From the NCBI GenBank assembly GCA_041398745.1, contig JAWKUB010000002.1, positions 186,001-250,000 of the forward strand: DNA of 64,000 bases, given 5' to 3'. This document shows positions 28,005-36,702 of the stretch, in pieces. Each line of letters starts with the position of its first letter. Positions within the stretch are counted from its first letter, which is position 1. Below the pieces are notes generated by a model. That model saw only the letters and a list, made by a program, of their open reading frames with translations. It did not search any database and was not told the DNA's origin. The translations under genes were made by a program, and so were the position numbers. This DNA comes from JACKHO01 sp041398745 (GTDB lineage: Bacteria; Planctomycetota; Planctomycetia; Planctomycetales; Planctomycetaceae).

Positions 28005-28508
28005 ATGACGACACTACCACTCAACTGCAACAACTGTGGCGCCCCTTTGCCCGTGCCGGACTCAACCAGGTACCTCACCTGTCAATTCTGTCACACGCGG
28101 TTGGAAGTTGTTCGCGATGGGAACGCGGCCTTCACGAAAGTACTGGAGGCACTGCACGAACGGACCGAGCAAATCTCAGCTGATGTGCGCCGCCTGGAGC
28201 TCAAGAATGAGCTGTTGACACTGGAACACAACTGGGGCCGTGAGTCGGAACGGTTGAAACTGCGAAACAAGAATGGCGGCACGTATGAACCCACCGCGTT
28301 CGGCGGCGTTCTCTTACTAATCGTGGGCTCAGTGATTGGCTTAATTTCCGGAGCCAACTTTCACCCAGCCGCAGGATTTGTTGTATTTCTCTTCGCCGGA
28401 ATTGCCGGCGTGCACCAATTCGTTGCGGCGGCAAACTTTGATGCAGCTCGCAAGCGGTATCAACGGCGCAAACAGCAACTGCATCGTGAACTTGACGGAT
28501 TGAATTGA
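28005..28508 (+). CDS. Zinc-ribbon membrane protein, paralogue 2
   Basis: 167 residues from the ATG at 28005. An upstream extension to 27852 overlaps the first paralogue and is not credible. The zinc ribbon LPLNCNNCGAPLPVPDSTRYLTCQFCHTRLEVV differs from paralogue 1 at few positions, while the C-terminal half with its two hydrophobic segments has diverged much more. This suggests that the ribbon is under stronger constraint. It starts 44 bases after paralogue 1 and is probably cotranscribed. Confidence 0.82.
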   Translation: MTTLPLNCNNCGAPLPVPDSTRYLTCQFCHTRLEVVRDGNAAFTKVLEALHERTEQISADVRRLELKNELLTLEHNWGRESERLKLRNKNGGTYEPTAFGGVLLLIVGSVIGLISGANFHPAAGFVVFLFAGIAGVHQFVAAANFDAARKRYQRRKQQLHRELDGLN

Positions 28509-28648
28509 CGACGGCGAATCCCAATTCATCTCTCAGCGAGGGACGAATCAGTGTGAGCATTCGTCACCGCAGCCTTGACTCACATGAGCGTTACGCAGAA
28601 CATCGCGCTCCACTGACCAGAACTGCATCAACAGGACGCGAACTCATC

Positions 28649-29437
28649 ATGGAAGTCGCACTCGAAGAACTCCGTAAGGCCGCCGAAACATCTGCTCGTG
28701 TCGGAGGAGAAATACTGCAGTCGTGGGCATCTCGATTCACCAGTCGTGAGAAGAGCCCCGCCAATCTCGTCACTGAAGCGGACATTGCCTCGCAGGAGGC
28801 AATCGAGTCTTTTCTGCGAAAACGGTATCCCGACCATCAGCTACTTGGTGAAGAGAATCTGCTCGAAGAGGGAAACGACTCGGCTTACCGTTGGATTATC
28901 GACCCGCTGGACGGTACGGGAAACTATGTGCATCGCTTTCCATACTACGCTGTTTCGATTGGACTGGAGTACGCGGGACGACTCATTGTCGGAGCGATTT
29001 ATGATCCCAACCGGGACGAAATGTTCTCCGCGGCAGAGGGATGCGGAGCCACGCTGAATGAGGAGCCAATAGCCGTTTCGAAATCGACTCAGGCTGCGGA
29101 AGCCATGTGCATGGCGAGTTTGCCCATTCGGGCGCAGAGAGACCATCCCGCCGTCCGCCGCTTTCTGAGTGCTCTGGAGTCGGTCCAGTCAGTGCAGCGA
29201 AGTGGATCGGCCGCACTCAACTTGTGCTCGGTTGCCTGCGGACGCGTTGACGCATTCTGGTCCAACAGCCTGAATGCGTGGGATATGGCTGCCGGTGTTG
29301 TCATCGTTCGCGAGGCCGGAGGACACGTTTCAACAACCGACGGTACTGAATTTGATGTCAATGTCGCCGACTTGCTGTCGTCTAACGGCACGGATTTGCA
29401 CGGTGCACTGGTCGATATCCTCGCGTTAAACGACTAG
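28649..29437 (+). CDS. Inositol-monophosphatase family protein
   Basis: 262 residues from the ATG at 28649; the frame runs open from 28505. Family motifs are complete: GEEN with the metal ligand Glu69, DPLDGTGNYVH with Asp85 and Asp88, and NAWDMAAGVVIVREAGG near the C-terminus. The family dephosphorylates inositol phosphate, 3'-phosphoadenosine 5'-phosphate or sugar bisphosphates, and which applies cannot be told here. Its TAG stop lies in the palindrome CTAG, which also supplies the stop of the convergent gene 29434-29886. Confidence 0.92.
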   Translation: MEVALEELRKAAETSARVGGEILQSWASRFTSREKSPANLVTEADIASQEAIESFLRKRYPDHQLLGEENLLEEGNDSAYRWIIDPLDGTGNYVHRFPYYAVSIGLEYAGRLIVGAIYDPNRDEMFSAAEGCGATLNEEPIAVSKSTQAAEAMCMASLPIRAQRDHPAVRRFLSALESVQSVQRSGSAALNLCSVACGRVDAFWSNSLNAWDMAAGVVIVREAGGHVSTTDGTEFDVNVADLLSSNGTDLHGALVDILALND

Positions 29438-29886
29438 ACAGCATCGTCGCCGGTTTGATTGTTCACGGCATCGGGCACTGCCTTCTGCGGAAACAACTTC
29501 GCGCCCAGTTGCCCGCCCCACACGGCCATGGGGATGTAGGCCACCAGGCTCAATACGACGTACGTCCCCGGATGACGAAAGGACAGCATGTTCAAGAGTC
29601 CAAAGAGGGAGAAGAAACAGCCGATGATGAAGAGACCGAGAAACCAGCGGGCGCGGGCAATCGATCCACACACCAGTCCTGCCACAAACGCGCCACCCAC
29701 CTCGGAAGCGTAGAGCAGCACCCATGCTCCAAAGGGTAACGCGGCAGCCCATTCATTCATTTGTATTTTGTCGGTGATATCCAGGTCGGAGGGGAGTGGG
29801 TAGATTTGCCCGGAGATACCCTGCACAATGGCGACAAAGCATCCACCCACCAGCAAACCAATCACCAGACCAACCACGTAACGCAT
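29434..29886 (-). CDS. Small integral membrane protein
   Basis: 150 residues from the ATG at 29886, which has GGAG upstream; the frame is open to 30048 but the extra residues are not membrane-like. Four membrane helices (about 3-24, 48-70, 72-92, 101-124). No recognised family. Convergent with the inositol-phosphatase gene, and 118 bp from the divergent aldehyde oxidoreductase. Confidence 0.78.
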   Translation of the reverse strand: MRYVVGLVIGLLVGGCFVAIVQGISGQIYPLPSDLDITDKIQMNEWAAALPFGAWVLLYASEVGGAFVAGLVCGSIARARWFLGLFIIGCFFSLFGLLNMLSFRHPGTYVVLSLVAYIPMAVWGGQLGAKLFPQKAVPDAVNNQTGDDAV

Positions 29887-30004
29887 CACATTCTCCACAT
29901 CTTGGGGAACGGGCCAGTTTATCTGTCCCGCCTGCTGTTGCGAACCGACCTCGTGGATTGCCTTTGATGTGAGAAAAGTCGTCGTTTTACGTCCAGTCGT
30001 TTTC

Positions 30005-31807
30005 ATGCATGGTTCCCACGGTCGCTTTCTGATTGTCGATGTGACCACAGGTCAGTCAGAGTCGCGTGCGCTCGACGAAGCATTGCTGCGGCAGTACATT
30101 GGCGGTGTAGGATTGGGCACGGCCTTGTTGAATGAACTGGTGACGTCGCAATCACTGAGGAATCCACTTCACGCGTCAGCCCCGCTGTTGTTTGTGTTCA
30201 GTCCGCTCGTGGGGAGTCCTCTCACAACTTCAGCCAAGTTCGCCGTCGTGGCGCAAAGTCCGCTGACCGGTCGAATTAATGATTCCCTGGCGTCCTCCCA
30301 CTTCGCCATTTCCGGCAAGAAGACGGGATATGATGCCATTTGTCTGACTGGCCGGGCTGACGTGCCGAGTGTTGTTGTCATTGAACCCTCGCAAGTTCGC
30401 ATCGAACCCGCCCCAGAATTGTGGGGGAAGACGATCCCGGAAACGGAAGCGAAGCTGAAGTCGCGCTATGGTTCGTCATACCGGGCGGCTGTGATTGGTC
30501 CGGCTGGTGAATGTGGCGTTCGCTACGCGACAATTTCGCACGACGGACGCCATGCCGGTCGTGGCGGTCACGGTGCCGTGCTGGGTTCGAAGAACATCAA
30601 AGCTGTCCTGGTGCGAGGCGACATCCCGACCAGTTACGCGCAGCCCGAGGAACTCGTGACGTGCGCCCGACAGCTGTCACGCGACTCACTCGGACCGGCG
30701 ACGGCGAAGTATCGCGAACTCGGGACGGTTGCGAACCTGTTGGTATTCAACCGACTGGGTGTACTGCCGACACGCAACTTCCAGGCGAGTGAATTTGAAG
30801 GGACCGAACAAATCGCTCCCGAAGCACTCGCGACATCGAAAGTCCGCTCCAGTTGTGCCGCGTGTACCATTGGCTGCGAGCATATTTTCCCGCATCCCAA
30901 CAAGTCCGGCGGAGTCCGGATGGAATACGAAAATCTGTATGCCCTGGGCCCGATGTGTGGCATATCTGATCCTGAAATCGTTCTCCAGGCTTCGTCGCTG
31001 TGTGATGAACTTGGGATGGATACCATTAGTGCGGGGGCCACGATTGCCTTTGCCATGGAGTGTGCAGAACGGGGATTAATTTCCGAGCCTGAACTGCAGT
31101 TCGGCAATGGTCGTGCGTTGCTCAACGTGCTGCAGCAAATTGGTCGACGTGAAGGATTAGGCAACCTGCTGGCTGACGGAAGCCGTCTCGCCTCAACTCA
31201 AATTGGACAGGAGAGCCACAAGTTTGCTCCGCATGTGAAAGGACTGGAAATCCCGGGCTATGAACCTCGGGCACTGCAAACCATGGCACTCGGATTCGCG
31301 GTCGGCACACGCGGGGCCGATCACAACCGGTCGGGAGCGTATCAGGTCGATTTCTCGGCCGAGGCAAATCGACTTGATCCCACACACGCCATGGTCGAGC
31401 AGGCGATTGAGTTTGAAAACGAATCAGCCATGATGGATTCCCTGATTCTCTGCAAATTCATTCGCGGCGTGTTTCAGGACAAATGGGCGGAAATGGCTAG
31501 AATGTTGTCGCTCGTCACTGGTTGGGACGTTTCACCGGCAGAACTTCAGGCGACGGCAGCCCGTGTGGTGACCGCACGCAAATTGTTCAACGTCCGGGCA
31601 GGATGGACTCCCGCAGAGGACACACTTCCCGACCGCTTTTTTGAGTTACAGCTTCCCAGCGGCCCCAGTGCGGGAGCGGTTCTCAGTCGCGAGCGACTGG
31701 ACGAATTGAAGAGAACCTATAACCTGCTGCGTAACTGGTCGGCTGATGGCTATCCTCCTGAGGATGATTCACCAACAGTTCAGAGTGATTCGAGCAAGTC
31801 ACCCTGA
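30005..31807 (+). CDS. Aldehyde ferredoxin oxidoreductase (tungsten type)
   Basis: 600 residues from the ATG at 30005; upstream residues are not family-like. The opening HGRFLIVDVTTGQSE...YIGGVGLGTALL is typical. The [4Fe-4S] ligands are Cys284, Cys287 and Cys291 in SSCAACTIGC and Cys483 in LILCKF. The family contains tungsten (or molybdenum) with two pterins and oxidises aldehydes with ferredoxin, usually in anaerobes. Its presence suggests anaerobic or micro-oxic capacity, although homologues occur in many bacteria. No pterin or ferredoxin gene is adjacent. Confidence 0.93.
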   Translation: MHGSHGRFLIVDVTTGQSESRALDEALLRQYIGGVGLGTALLNELVTSQSLRNPLHASAPLLFVFSPLVGSPLTTSAKFAVVAQSPLTGRINDSLASSHFAISGKKTGYDAICLTGRADVPSVVVIEPSQVRIEPAPELWGKTIPETEAKLKSRYGSSYRAAVIGPAGECGVRYATISHDGRHAGRGGHGAVLGSKNIKAVLVRGDIPTSYAQPEELVTCARQLSRDSLGPATAKYRELGTVANLLVFNRLGVLPTRNFQASEFEGTEQIAPEALATSKVRSSCAACTIGCEHIFPHPNKSGGVRMEYENLYALGPMCGISDPEIVLQASSLCDELGMDTISAGATIAFAMECAERGLISEPELQFGNGRALLNVLQQIGRREGLGNLLADGSRLASTQIGQESHKFAPHVKGLEIPGYEPRALQTMALGFAVGTRGADHNRSGAYQVDFSAEANRLDPTHAMVEQAIEFENESAMMDSLILCKFIRGVFQDKWAEMARMLSLVTGWDVSPAELQATAARVVTARKLFNVRAGWTPAEDTLPDRFFELQLPSGPSAGAVLSRERLDELKRTYNLLRNWSADGYPPEDDSPTVQSDSSKSP

Positions 31808-31810
31808 AAA

Positions 31811-31908
31811 GGCGGGTTACGTCCGCCGACTTAATTCATACACTGAAACACCACTGGACAGTTTGTGCAACTCACCATTCATCTTCAGGCGGACTGCATC
31901 CACCCTAC
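31811..31908. repeat. MITE-like palindromic element, copy B
   Basis: Starts with GCGGGTTACGTCCGCC and ends with GGCGGACTGCATCCACCC then TAC, near-complementary ends 98 bp apart. It shares its ends with 25861-26000 but has a shorter, different centre. It sits just after the aldehyde oxidoreductase stop. Confidence 0.72.
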
Positions 31909-31963
31909 GAATAAGTCGGGCTGACACCGAATCTGAAACTGTTCCGAACGAACAAGACGTATC

Positions 31964-32902
31964 ATGATGTTTTCCACACGCCTGCATAACGCCATTGTGG
32001 CCAAAAAGACCGCTGCACTCGTGGGACTGGATCCCCGCTGGGGCCAGTTGCCGAAGTCGCTCAAAGCGAAAGCGGAAGCAGGCGGCGGTCCCTGCTACGA
32101 AATCATGGCGAGGGCGTTCGAGGAATTCTGCCTCCGGATTATCGACGTAGTCGCCGATCGAATTCCGGCAGTGAAACCACAGTCAGCGTTCTTTGAAGAA
32201 CTCGGCCCCGCTGGTGTTCAGGCACTTCAGCGTGTGAATAAAGCGGCGCGGGAGCGGGGTCTCATTGTCATTTGTGATGCGAAGCGAGGCGACATTGGCT
32301 CGACTGCCGAGGCCTACGCCAAAGCATATCTCGCTGGAGAAGATCCCAATGCCGCGCCGTTCGCCGCCGATGCACTCACCGTGAATCCCTACATGGGGAC
32401 AGATACCCTGCAGCCGTTTGTCGACCGAGCCCAGGAATGTGGCGCGGGACTTTACGTACTGGTCCGTACGAGTAATCCCGGTTCCGGCGAGTTTCAGGAA
32501 GTCGAGTCAGACGGAGGAAAGGTGTACCAGCAAGTCGCCCGGGCAGTGGAACAGTTCTCCGCAGCGCAGGAGGCAGGAACAGGCTATGGAAACGTCGGAG
32601 CCGTTGTAGGGGCAACGTATCCAGCGGAACTGACCGAATTGCGACAGACCATGCCGCACGTGCCGCTCCTCATTCCGGGATATGGAAGCCAAGGAGGAAA
32701 TGCTTCCGACGTTGCTGGCGGATTTGACGAGCGTGGGCTTGGAGCCATTGTAAACAGTTCACGTGGAATCATTTTCGCCTACCAGAAAGGTGACTTCGCG
32801 CACTTCGGTGAGGAACGCTGGGAGGAAGCAGTTTCAGCCGCGACTGATGCGATGCGGGAAGATTTGGCGATACACACGGCGGTCGGCGCGCTGCAAGGCT
32901 GA
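31964..32902 (+). CDS. pyrF: Orotidine 5'-phosphate decarboxylase (type 2)
   Basis: 312 residues. The catalytic motif ICDAKRGDIGSTA gives Asp105, Lys107 and Asp110, and KPQSAFFEELG and LTVNPYMGTD are typical of the longer type 2 enzymes. It converts OMP to UMP in pyrimidine synthesis. The ATG ATG start at 31964 has no strong site. Eleven bases after its stop starts a degenerate sulfatase-like gene. Confidence 0.95.
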   Translation: MMFSTRLHNAIVAKKTAALVGLDPRWGQLPKSLKAKAEAGGGPCYEIMARAFEEFCLRIIDVVADRIPAVKPQSAFFEELGPAGVQALQRVNKAARERGLIVICDAKRGDIGSTAEAYAKAYLAGEDPNAAPFAADALTVNPYMGTDTLQPFVDRAQECGAGLYVLVRTSNPGSGEFQEVESDGGKVYQQVARAVEQFSAAQEAGTGYGNVGAVVGATYPAELTELRQTMPHVPLLIPGYGSQGGNASDVAGGFDERGLGAIVNSSRGIIFAYQKGDFAHFGEERWEEAVSAATDAMREDLAIHTAVGALQG

Positions 32903-32912
32903 GGTCGGGCGC

Positions 32913-33800
32913 ATGACGATTTACCTCATCGCCATTGATCGGCTCCCCGCGCTCTCGCTCGGATGCTATGGCTGCTGGCAACATGCGACGCCGAACCTCG
33001 ACGCACAGGCCACACGCAGCCTCGCCTGTGACAATTTCATTGTGTGGGCCGAGTCAGTTCACCTTGCAGCGGGCTCCGAGGTGCATCAGTTCGAAATCAC
33101 TGCCGAGCATGCAGCAGAATTTAGTGGTGACTCGGACGACTCCTGGGTCGAAGAGGTCGCAGAAGCCGGGTTGGATCCTGTCGAACTGCTGAACGAGTTT
33201 CTGCTTAATCCTGCCGGGTTGGATGCATGGGATCCCGCCAGCCCGCTCGCACTTCGACTTTCGCTGCACGAATACCTCGTGGAAGGAATCGACCGGGCAT
33301 TTGGTGAGCTGCGTGACGAACTGCAGGATCAACTGCGGCCGGGAGATGTCGTCGTGGTGTATGGGCGAACGGGAGAATTGTCTGTCGACCGCAGCTTGTC
33401 TTCAGGCGAGCAAAGGCTCGTTCACCCAGAGACACAACACCTGCCGCTGATGATCGAGCTTGTCGGTACCCAAGAATCTCACGGTCGATTGCACGAACCA
33501 CTGGGGGTGGGTGACCTTCAAGACTTGCTGAATTCCATGAGTGAAGACTCGAACGCGTTGGCGCAGTGGAAGCAGCGAGTGGGAGAGCGGCAACAACTCA
33601 TCCTTAAGCAGGATGGCATTTGCATGATTCGAACCACCGAGTGGCTCTGCGTTGTCGGAGACGACGAAGAATTCGAGCCGCAGTTGTTTCATCTGCCCGA
33701 AGACCCGTGGGGACTGCTCAACGTTGCTCCACAGTATCCGCATATCGTACTGGAGTTGTGTGTGTGTCTCGCGGCGGATGACGGGCCAGCTTCACTCTGA
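32913..33800 (+). CDS. Degenerate sulfatase-fold protein
   Basis: 295 residues from the ATG at 32913, ten bases after pyrF. The opening IYLIAIDRLPALSLGCYG...ATPNLDAQATRSLACDNFIVWA follows the arylsulfatase pattern (metal-binding Asp-Asp, GCYG, TPNLD), and DVVVVYGRTGELSVDRSL...HLPLMIELVG follows its C-terminal pattern. However, the paired Asp is reduced to a single Asp, and the Cys/Ser-X-Pro-X-Arg active-site motif and the DHG motif are missing. It is therefore probably not a working sulfatase. Coupling to pyrF is by position only. Confidence 0.72.
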   Translation: MTIYLIAIDRLPALSLGCYGCWQHATPNLDAQATRSLACDNFIVWAESVHLAAGSEVHQFEITAEHAAEFSGDSDDSWVEEVAEAGLDPVELLNEFLLNPAGLDAWDPASPLALRLSLHEYLVEGIDRAFGELRDELQDQLRPGDVVVVYGRTGELSVDRSLSSGEQRLVHPETQHLPLMIELVGTQESHGRLHEPLGVGDLQDLLNSMSEDSNALAQWKQRVGERQQLILKQDGICMIRTTEWLCVVGDDEEFEPQLFHLPEDPWGLLNVAPQYPHIVLELCVCLAADDGPASL

Positions 33801-33845
33801 CAGGAATTGTGTTCGTTCTCTCACCGTGTCTCTCAGGTTGTCACA

Positions 33846-34895
33846 ATGTCGCTCCGATTTCTACAGGTGTTCATTCCAGAAAACGTAAGCGTGAATATCG
33901 AAGAGTTCCTCGATGGCCACGAAATTCTGGGGACCTGGCGTGATGCGGCGCTCGATGATCGGGTCGTTGTTCATTTACTCGTGCCCGCCGAGAAAACTGA
34001 ACCAATTATGGATCAACTGGAGCAGGCGTATGCCGGAATCGACGGATTCTGCATTGTCCTGTTTCCGGTGGTCGCCATGTTGCCGCGCCCGGAAGTAGCA
34101 GAAGAGGAGGACAAGTCCTCCAGCAACTCCGACGGGGAAACTTCTGAGGAAGAATCGAACGGTGATATCGCGGAATCCGGACGAGTGAGCCGCGAAGAGC
34201 TGTACCGCGACGTTACCGAAACGTTGCGAATTAACCGCGTTTTTCTGGCCATGACCATTCTGTCTGCAGTGGTCGCTGCAGTAGGGCTCTTGCGGGATGA
34301 TGTCGCCGTCATCATTGGTGCGATGGTCATTGCGCCATTACTTGGCCCCAATGTTGCCATGTCGCTGGCGACGACACTCGGCGACATCGACTTGCTGCGC
34401 CGAGCGTTCGTAACCAATCTCGTCGGCGTAGCTCTGGTGTTCATGGTGGCGGTTGTTCTCGGGATGGTGTTCACCGTCGATGTCACAATTCCAGCCATCG
34501 AAGCCCGAACACAGGCAAACCTCGGCGACCTTGTCCTCGCCTTGGCGGCGGGAGCTGCAGGATCATTCGCGCTGACCCGGGGGCTGACTGGTGCGGTCAT
34601 TGGCGTCATGGTAGCCGTGGCATTGGTGCCGCCGTTGGTTGTGTGTGGATTGCTGCTGGGCGGCGGCAGGTGGGAGCCAGCCTTTGGCGCTATGCTCCTG
34701 CTGCTCGTCAATTTGACCTGCATTAACCTCGCGGGCGTCGTCACGTTTCTCATCCAGGGAATTCGACCACGCACATGGTGGGAAGAGGAACGCGCCCGCC
34801 AGTCCAGCCGCATCGCCCTGGCGATATGGTTGGTCACCGTCCTGGCACTCGGCGTCCTGATTTACTTGACGCAAATGCCACGTTCGTTGGGTTAG
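33846..34895 (+). CDS. DUF389 family membrane protein
   Basis: 349 residues from the ATG at 33846. The soluble N-terminal domain (1-80) is followed by an acidic linker (EEEDKSSSNSDGETSEEESNGD), then five or six membrane helices (about 125-345) with the family landmark DVAVIIGAMVIAPLLGPNVAMSLATTLGD. The family is widespread and its function is not established. An in-frame start at 33807 exists but has no better support. Confidence 0.88.
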   Translation: MSLRFLQVFIPENVSVNIEEFLDGHEILGTWRDAALDDRVVVHLLVPAEKTEPIMDQLEQAYAGIDGFCIVLFPVVAMLPRPEVAEEEDKSSSNSDGETSEEESNGDIAESGRVSREELYRDVTETLRINRVFLAMTILSAVVAAVGLLRDDVAVIIGAMVIAPLLGPNVAMSLATTLGDIDLLRRAFVTNLVGVALVFMVAVVLGMVFTVDVTIPAIEARTQANLGDLVLALAAGAAGSFALTRGLTGAVIGVMVAVALVPPLVVCGLLLGGGRWEPAFGAMLLLLVNLTCINLAGVVTFLIQGIRPRTWWEEERARQSSRIALAIWLVTVLALGVLIYLTQMPRSLG

Positions 34896-34964
34896 GGAAC
34901 TCGTCAATTGAGCGTCTCAATGTGTCATAATCACTCGATGCATGACATGCTGCGTCATTCTGCA

Positions 34965-35501
34965 TCAGCCGTGGTGACACCCGCCCGAGCCACAACCACC
35001 GCCGCCTGAACCGCATCCTCCGCTTGTCGGCAGTGTCACCAGACCCGTGGCGGAAACGGGTTGAACTTCGATAACTCCGAGGCCAGAAGCAGCCGCCTGA
35101 ATGGCGAGCTTGGTACAGTCGGGACCGCGCTCATTCAGCACGTAAAGAATTTCACGGCTTTCATCGAGGGTGAACTCGATTTCGATGAGCTGTAAATCCA
35201 GCTGCCACTGTTCGATTCGCTGTTCCCAAGCGGAGAATCCAGCGGCGGCCCTTTGCCTGCCTTGCTCGGCCTGCTCCAAATCATCCTGAGTCGTCGCACG
35301 CAGCGCTTTCCAGGCGGGCGGTTCTGGTTGCATTCCGGGCTCGACCGCGGGCTTTTCCCACTCCAGGAAAATGCCCAGTTGAGGTCCACGGTCGGTCTGG
35401 ACGACAAGTTGCTCCCCACGTTCAAACGAAGCGCTCGCCGCGGCAGCGAAGCGGGCCACTTCGGGAACAACTCCATAACGAACAAGAGCAACCTGCTCCA
35501 T
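34965..35501 (-). CDS. PSP1-domain protein with Gly/Cys-rich tail
   Basis: 178 residues. The N-terminal region (VRYGVVPEVARFAA...ERGEQLVVQTDRGPQLGIFLEW) and the later part (LQLIEIEFTLDESREILYVLNER) match the PSP1 C-terminal domain, known from Bacillus RicT (YaaT). The tail (about 155-178) is an odd run, SGGCGSGGGGCGSGGCHHG, with three Cys and two terminal His, which could bind metal. The stop lies five bases before the convergently read end of the PfkB gene region at 35507, and both are on the minus strand, so the genes are probably cotranscribed. Confidence 0.85.
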   Translation of the reverse strand: MEQVALVRYGVVPEVARFAAAASASFERGEQLVVQTDRGPQLGIFLEWEKPAVEPGMQPEPPAWKALRATTQDDLEQAEQGRQRAAAGFSAWEQRIEQWQLDLQLIEIEFTLDESREILYVLNERGPDCTKLAIQAAASGLGVIEVQPVSATGLVTLPTSGGCGSGGGGCGSGGCHHG

Positions 35502-35506
35502 TGCAA

Positions 35507-36490
35507 CTACTCCATGAGGGCTTTGATGTCGTCTTCTGTGAAGCGATTCTTCAGCCGGGCTCCAAGTTGACTGACGATACGACCCGCCGCGTGTGATGCC
35601 AAGTGACCGGCCTGTTTCCAGCTCATGCCGTTGGTAATGCCGTACAGAATGCCCGCGGCATACATATCGCCAGCACCGGTCGTATCAATCGCCTTCACCG
35701 ACACACCTTCAATGGGAATGGTTTCCCCTTCGTGCATCAGGATGGAGCCGTCGCCACCGAGAGTCAGGGCTACGTTTTCTGCGTGACGATGAATTTCATG
35801 GGCACAGTCGACGGCATCATGTTTACCAGTGAGTGCCCGAGCCTCTTCGAGGTTGCAGAACAACAAGTCCACCGGACCTTCGATGAGCTTGAGAAACTCG
35901 TCGCGGTGATACTGGATGAGGAACGGGTCGGAGACGGTGAACGCCACCTTTACTCCGTTTCGCTTGGCCACTTCAATCGCCTTGAGTGCAGCAGTCCGCG
36001 TCGGTTCGCCGGCGAACAGGTAACCTTCCACGTAGACATACTTCGCCTCACGCAGCTCGGCCTCGTCAATGTCATCTGGGCTGAGCGTCGCGGACACGCC
36101 CAGGCTGGTCAGCATGGTACGCTGTGCGTCGTCGGTAATGAGGACCACGCAGGTCCCGCTTTGTCCCTCAGAGGGTTGCACTTCAATGCGGACGCCGAGC
36201 TTACGCATGTCGTCGAGGAAGAACTGGCCCACGTCGTCCTGTCCGACTTTGCCAACGTATGCGGCGCGGCCACCGAAGTCGGCCACTCCGACAATGGTGT
36301 TTGCAGCCGATCCCCCGGCACAACGATTCACTGACATGCCGGAAATCTTCCCCAGCACCTGCTGCTGAGTTTCTTCGTCGACCAAGGTCATAATTCCCTT
36401 GGCAAACTTCAGAGTTTCCAGTGTCTCATCTGAGACGCTGACCTGCATGTCGACCAGCGCGTTGCCGACTCCGTAGACATCCAATGACAC
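35507..36490 (-). CDS. PfkB-family kinase, probable adenosine kinase
   Basis: 327 residues. The N-terminus VYGVGNALVDMQVSV and the C-terminal signature DTTGAGDMYAAG (catalytic Asp275) are typical of PfkB carbohydrate kinases. The overall pattern (NRCAGGSAANTIVGVADFGG, VYVEGYLFAGEPTR, LLFCNLEEARALTG) is that of bacterial adenosine-kinase-like members, which salvage adenosine to AMP; sugar kinase activity is the alternative. It lies upstream of the PSP1-domain gene with five bases between them. Confidence 0.88.
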   Translation of the reverse strand: MSLDVYGVGNALVDMQVSVSDETLETLKFAKGIMTLVDEETQQQVLGKISGMSVNRCAGGSAANTIVGVADFGGRAAYVGKVGQDDVGQFFLDDMRKLGVRIEVQPSEGQSGTCVVLITDDAQRTMLTSLGVSATLSPDDIDEAELREAKYVYVEGYLFAGEPTRTAALKAIEVAKRNGVKVAFTVSDPFLIQYHRDEFLKLIEGPVDLLFCNLEEARALTGKHDAVDCAHEIHRHAENVALTLGGDGSILMHEGETIPIEGVSVKAIDTTGAGDMYAAGILYGITNGMSWKQAGHLASHAAGRIVSQLGARLKNRFTEDDIKALME

Positions 36491-36566
36491 AGTACATTTC
36501 CTTAATTAAGTGCGCAGAAAATCCTGGGCACGCGGTGTGCGTTGAGTAGCCGCTCGCAGAAGTCGT

Positions 36567-36583
36567 GGTCCGCACAGCGGACC
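36567..36583. repeat. Short hairpin
   Basis: GGTCCGC at 36567-36573 and GCGGACC at 36577-36583 with a three-base ACA loop, followed by CTAC. This wording recurs in planctomycete intergenic sequence as I recall it. It sits 27 bases before copy 3 of the dispersed repeat. Confidence 0.55.
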
Positions 36584-36610
36584 CTACTCGTTCAACTACC
36601 TCAAAGTGCC

Positions 36611-36685
36611 GGTGGCACAGACATTCCTGTCTGTGAATTCAGGTTACGTCTGAAGCAATTCACCTGACGTTTTGCCATAGTCGAA
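36611..36685 (+). repeat. Dispersed hairpin repeat, copy 3
   Basis: Core 36611-36641 is identical to the two copies at 12462 and 15441. The diverged arm ends TTTTGCCATAG and aligns with the arm of copy 1. Confidence 0.85.
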
Positions 36686-36702
36686 GTACTTCCGGTTCGC
36701 AA

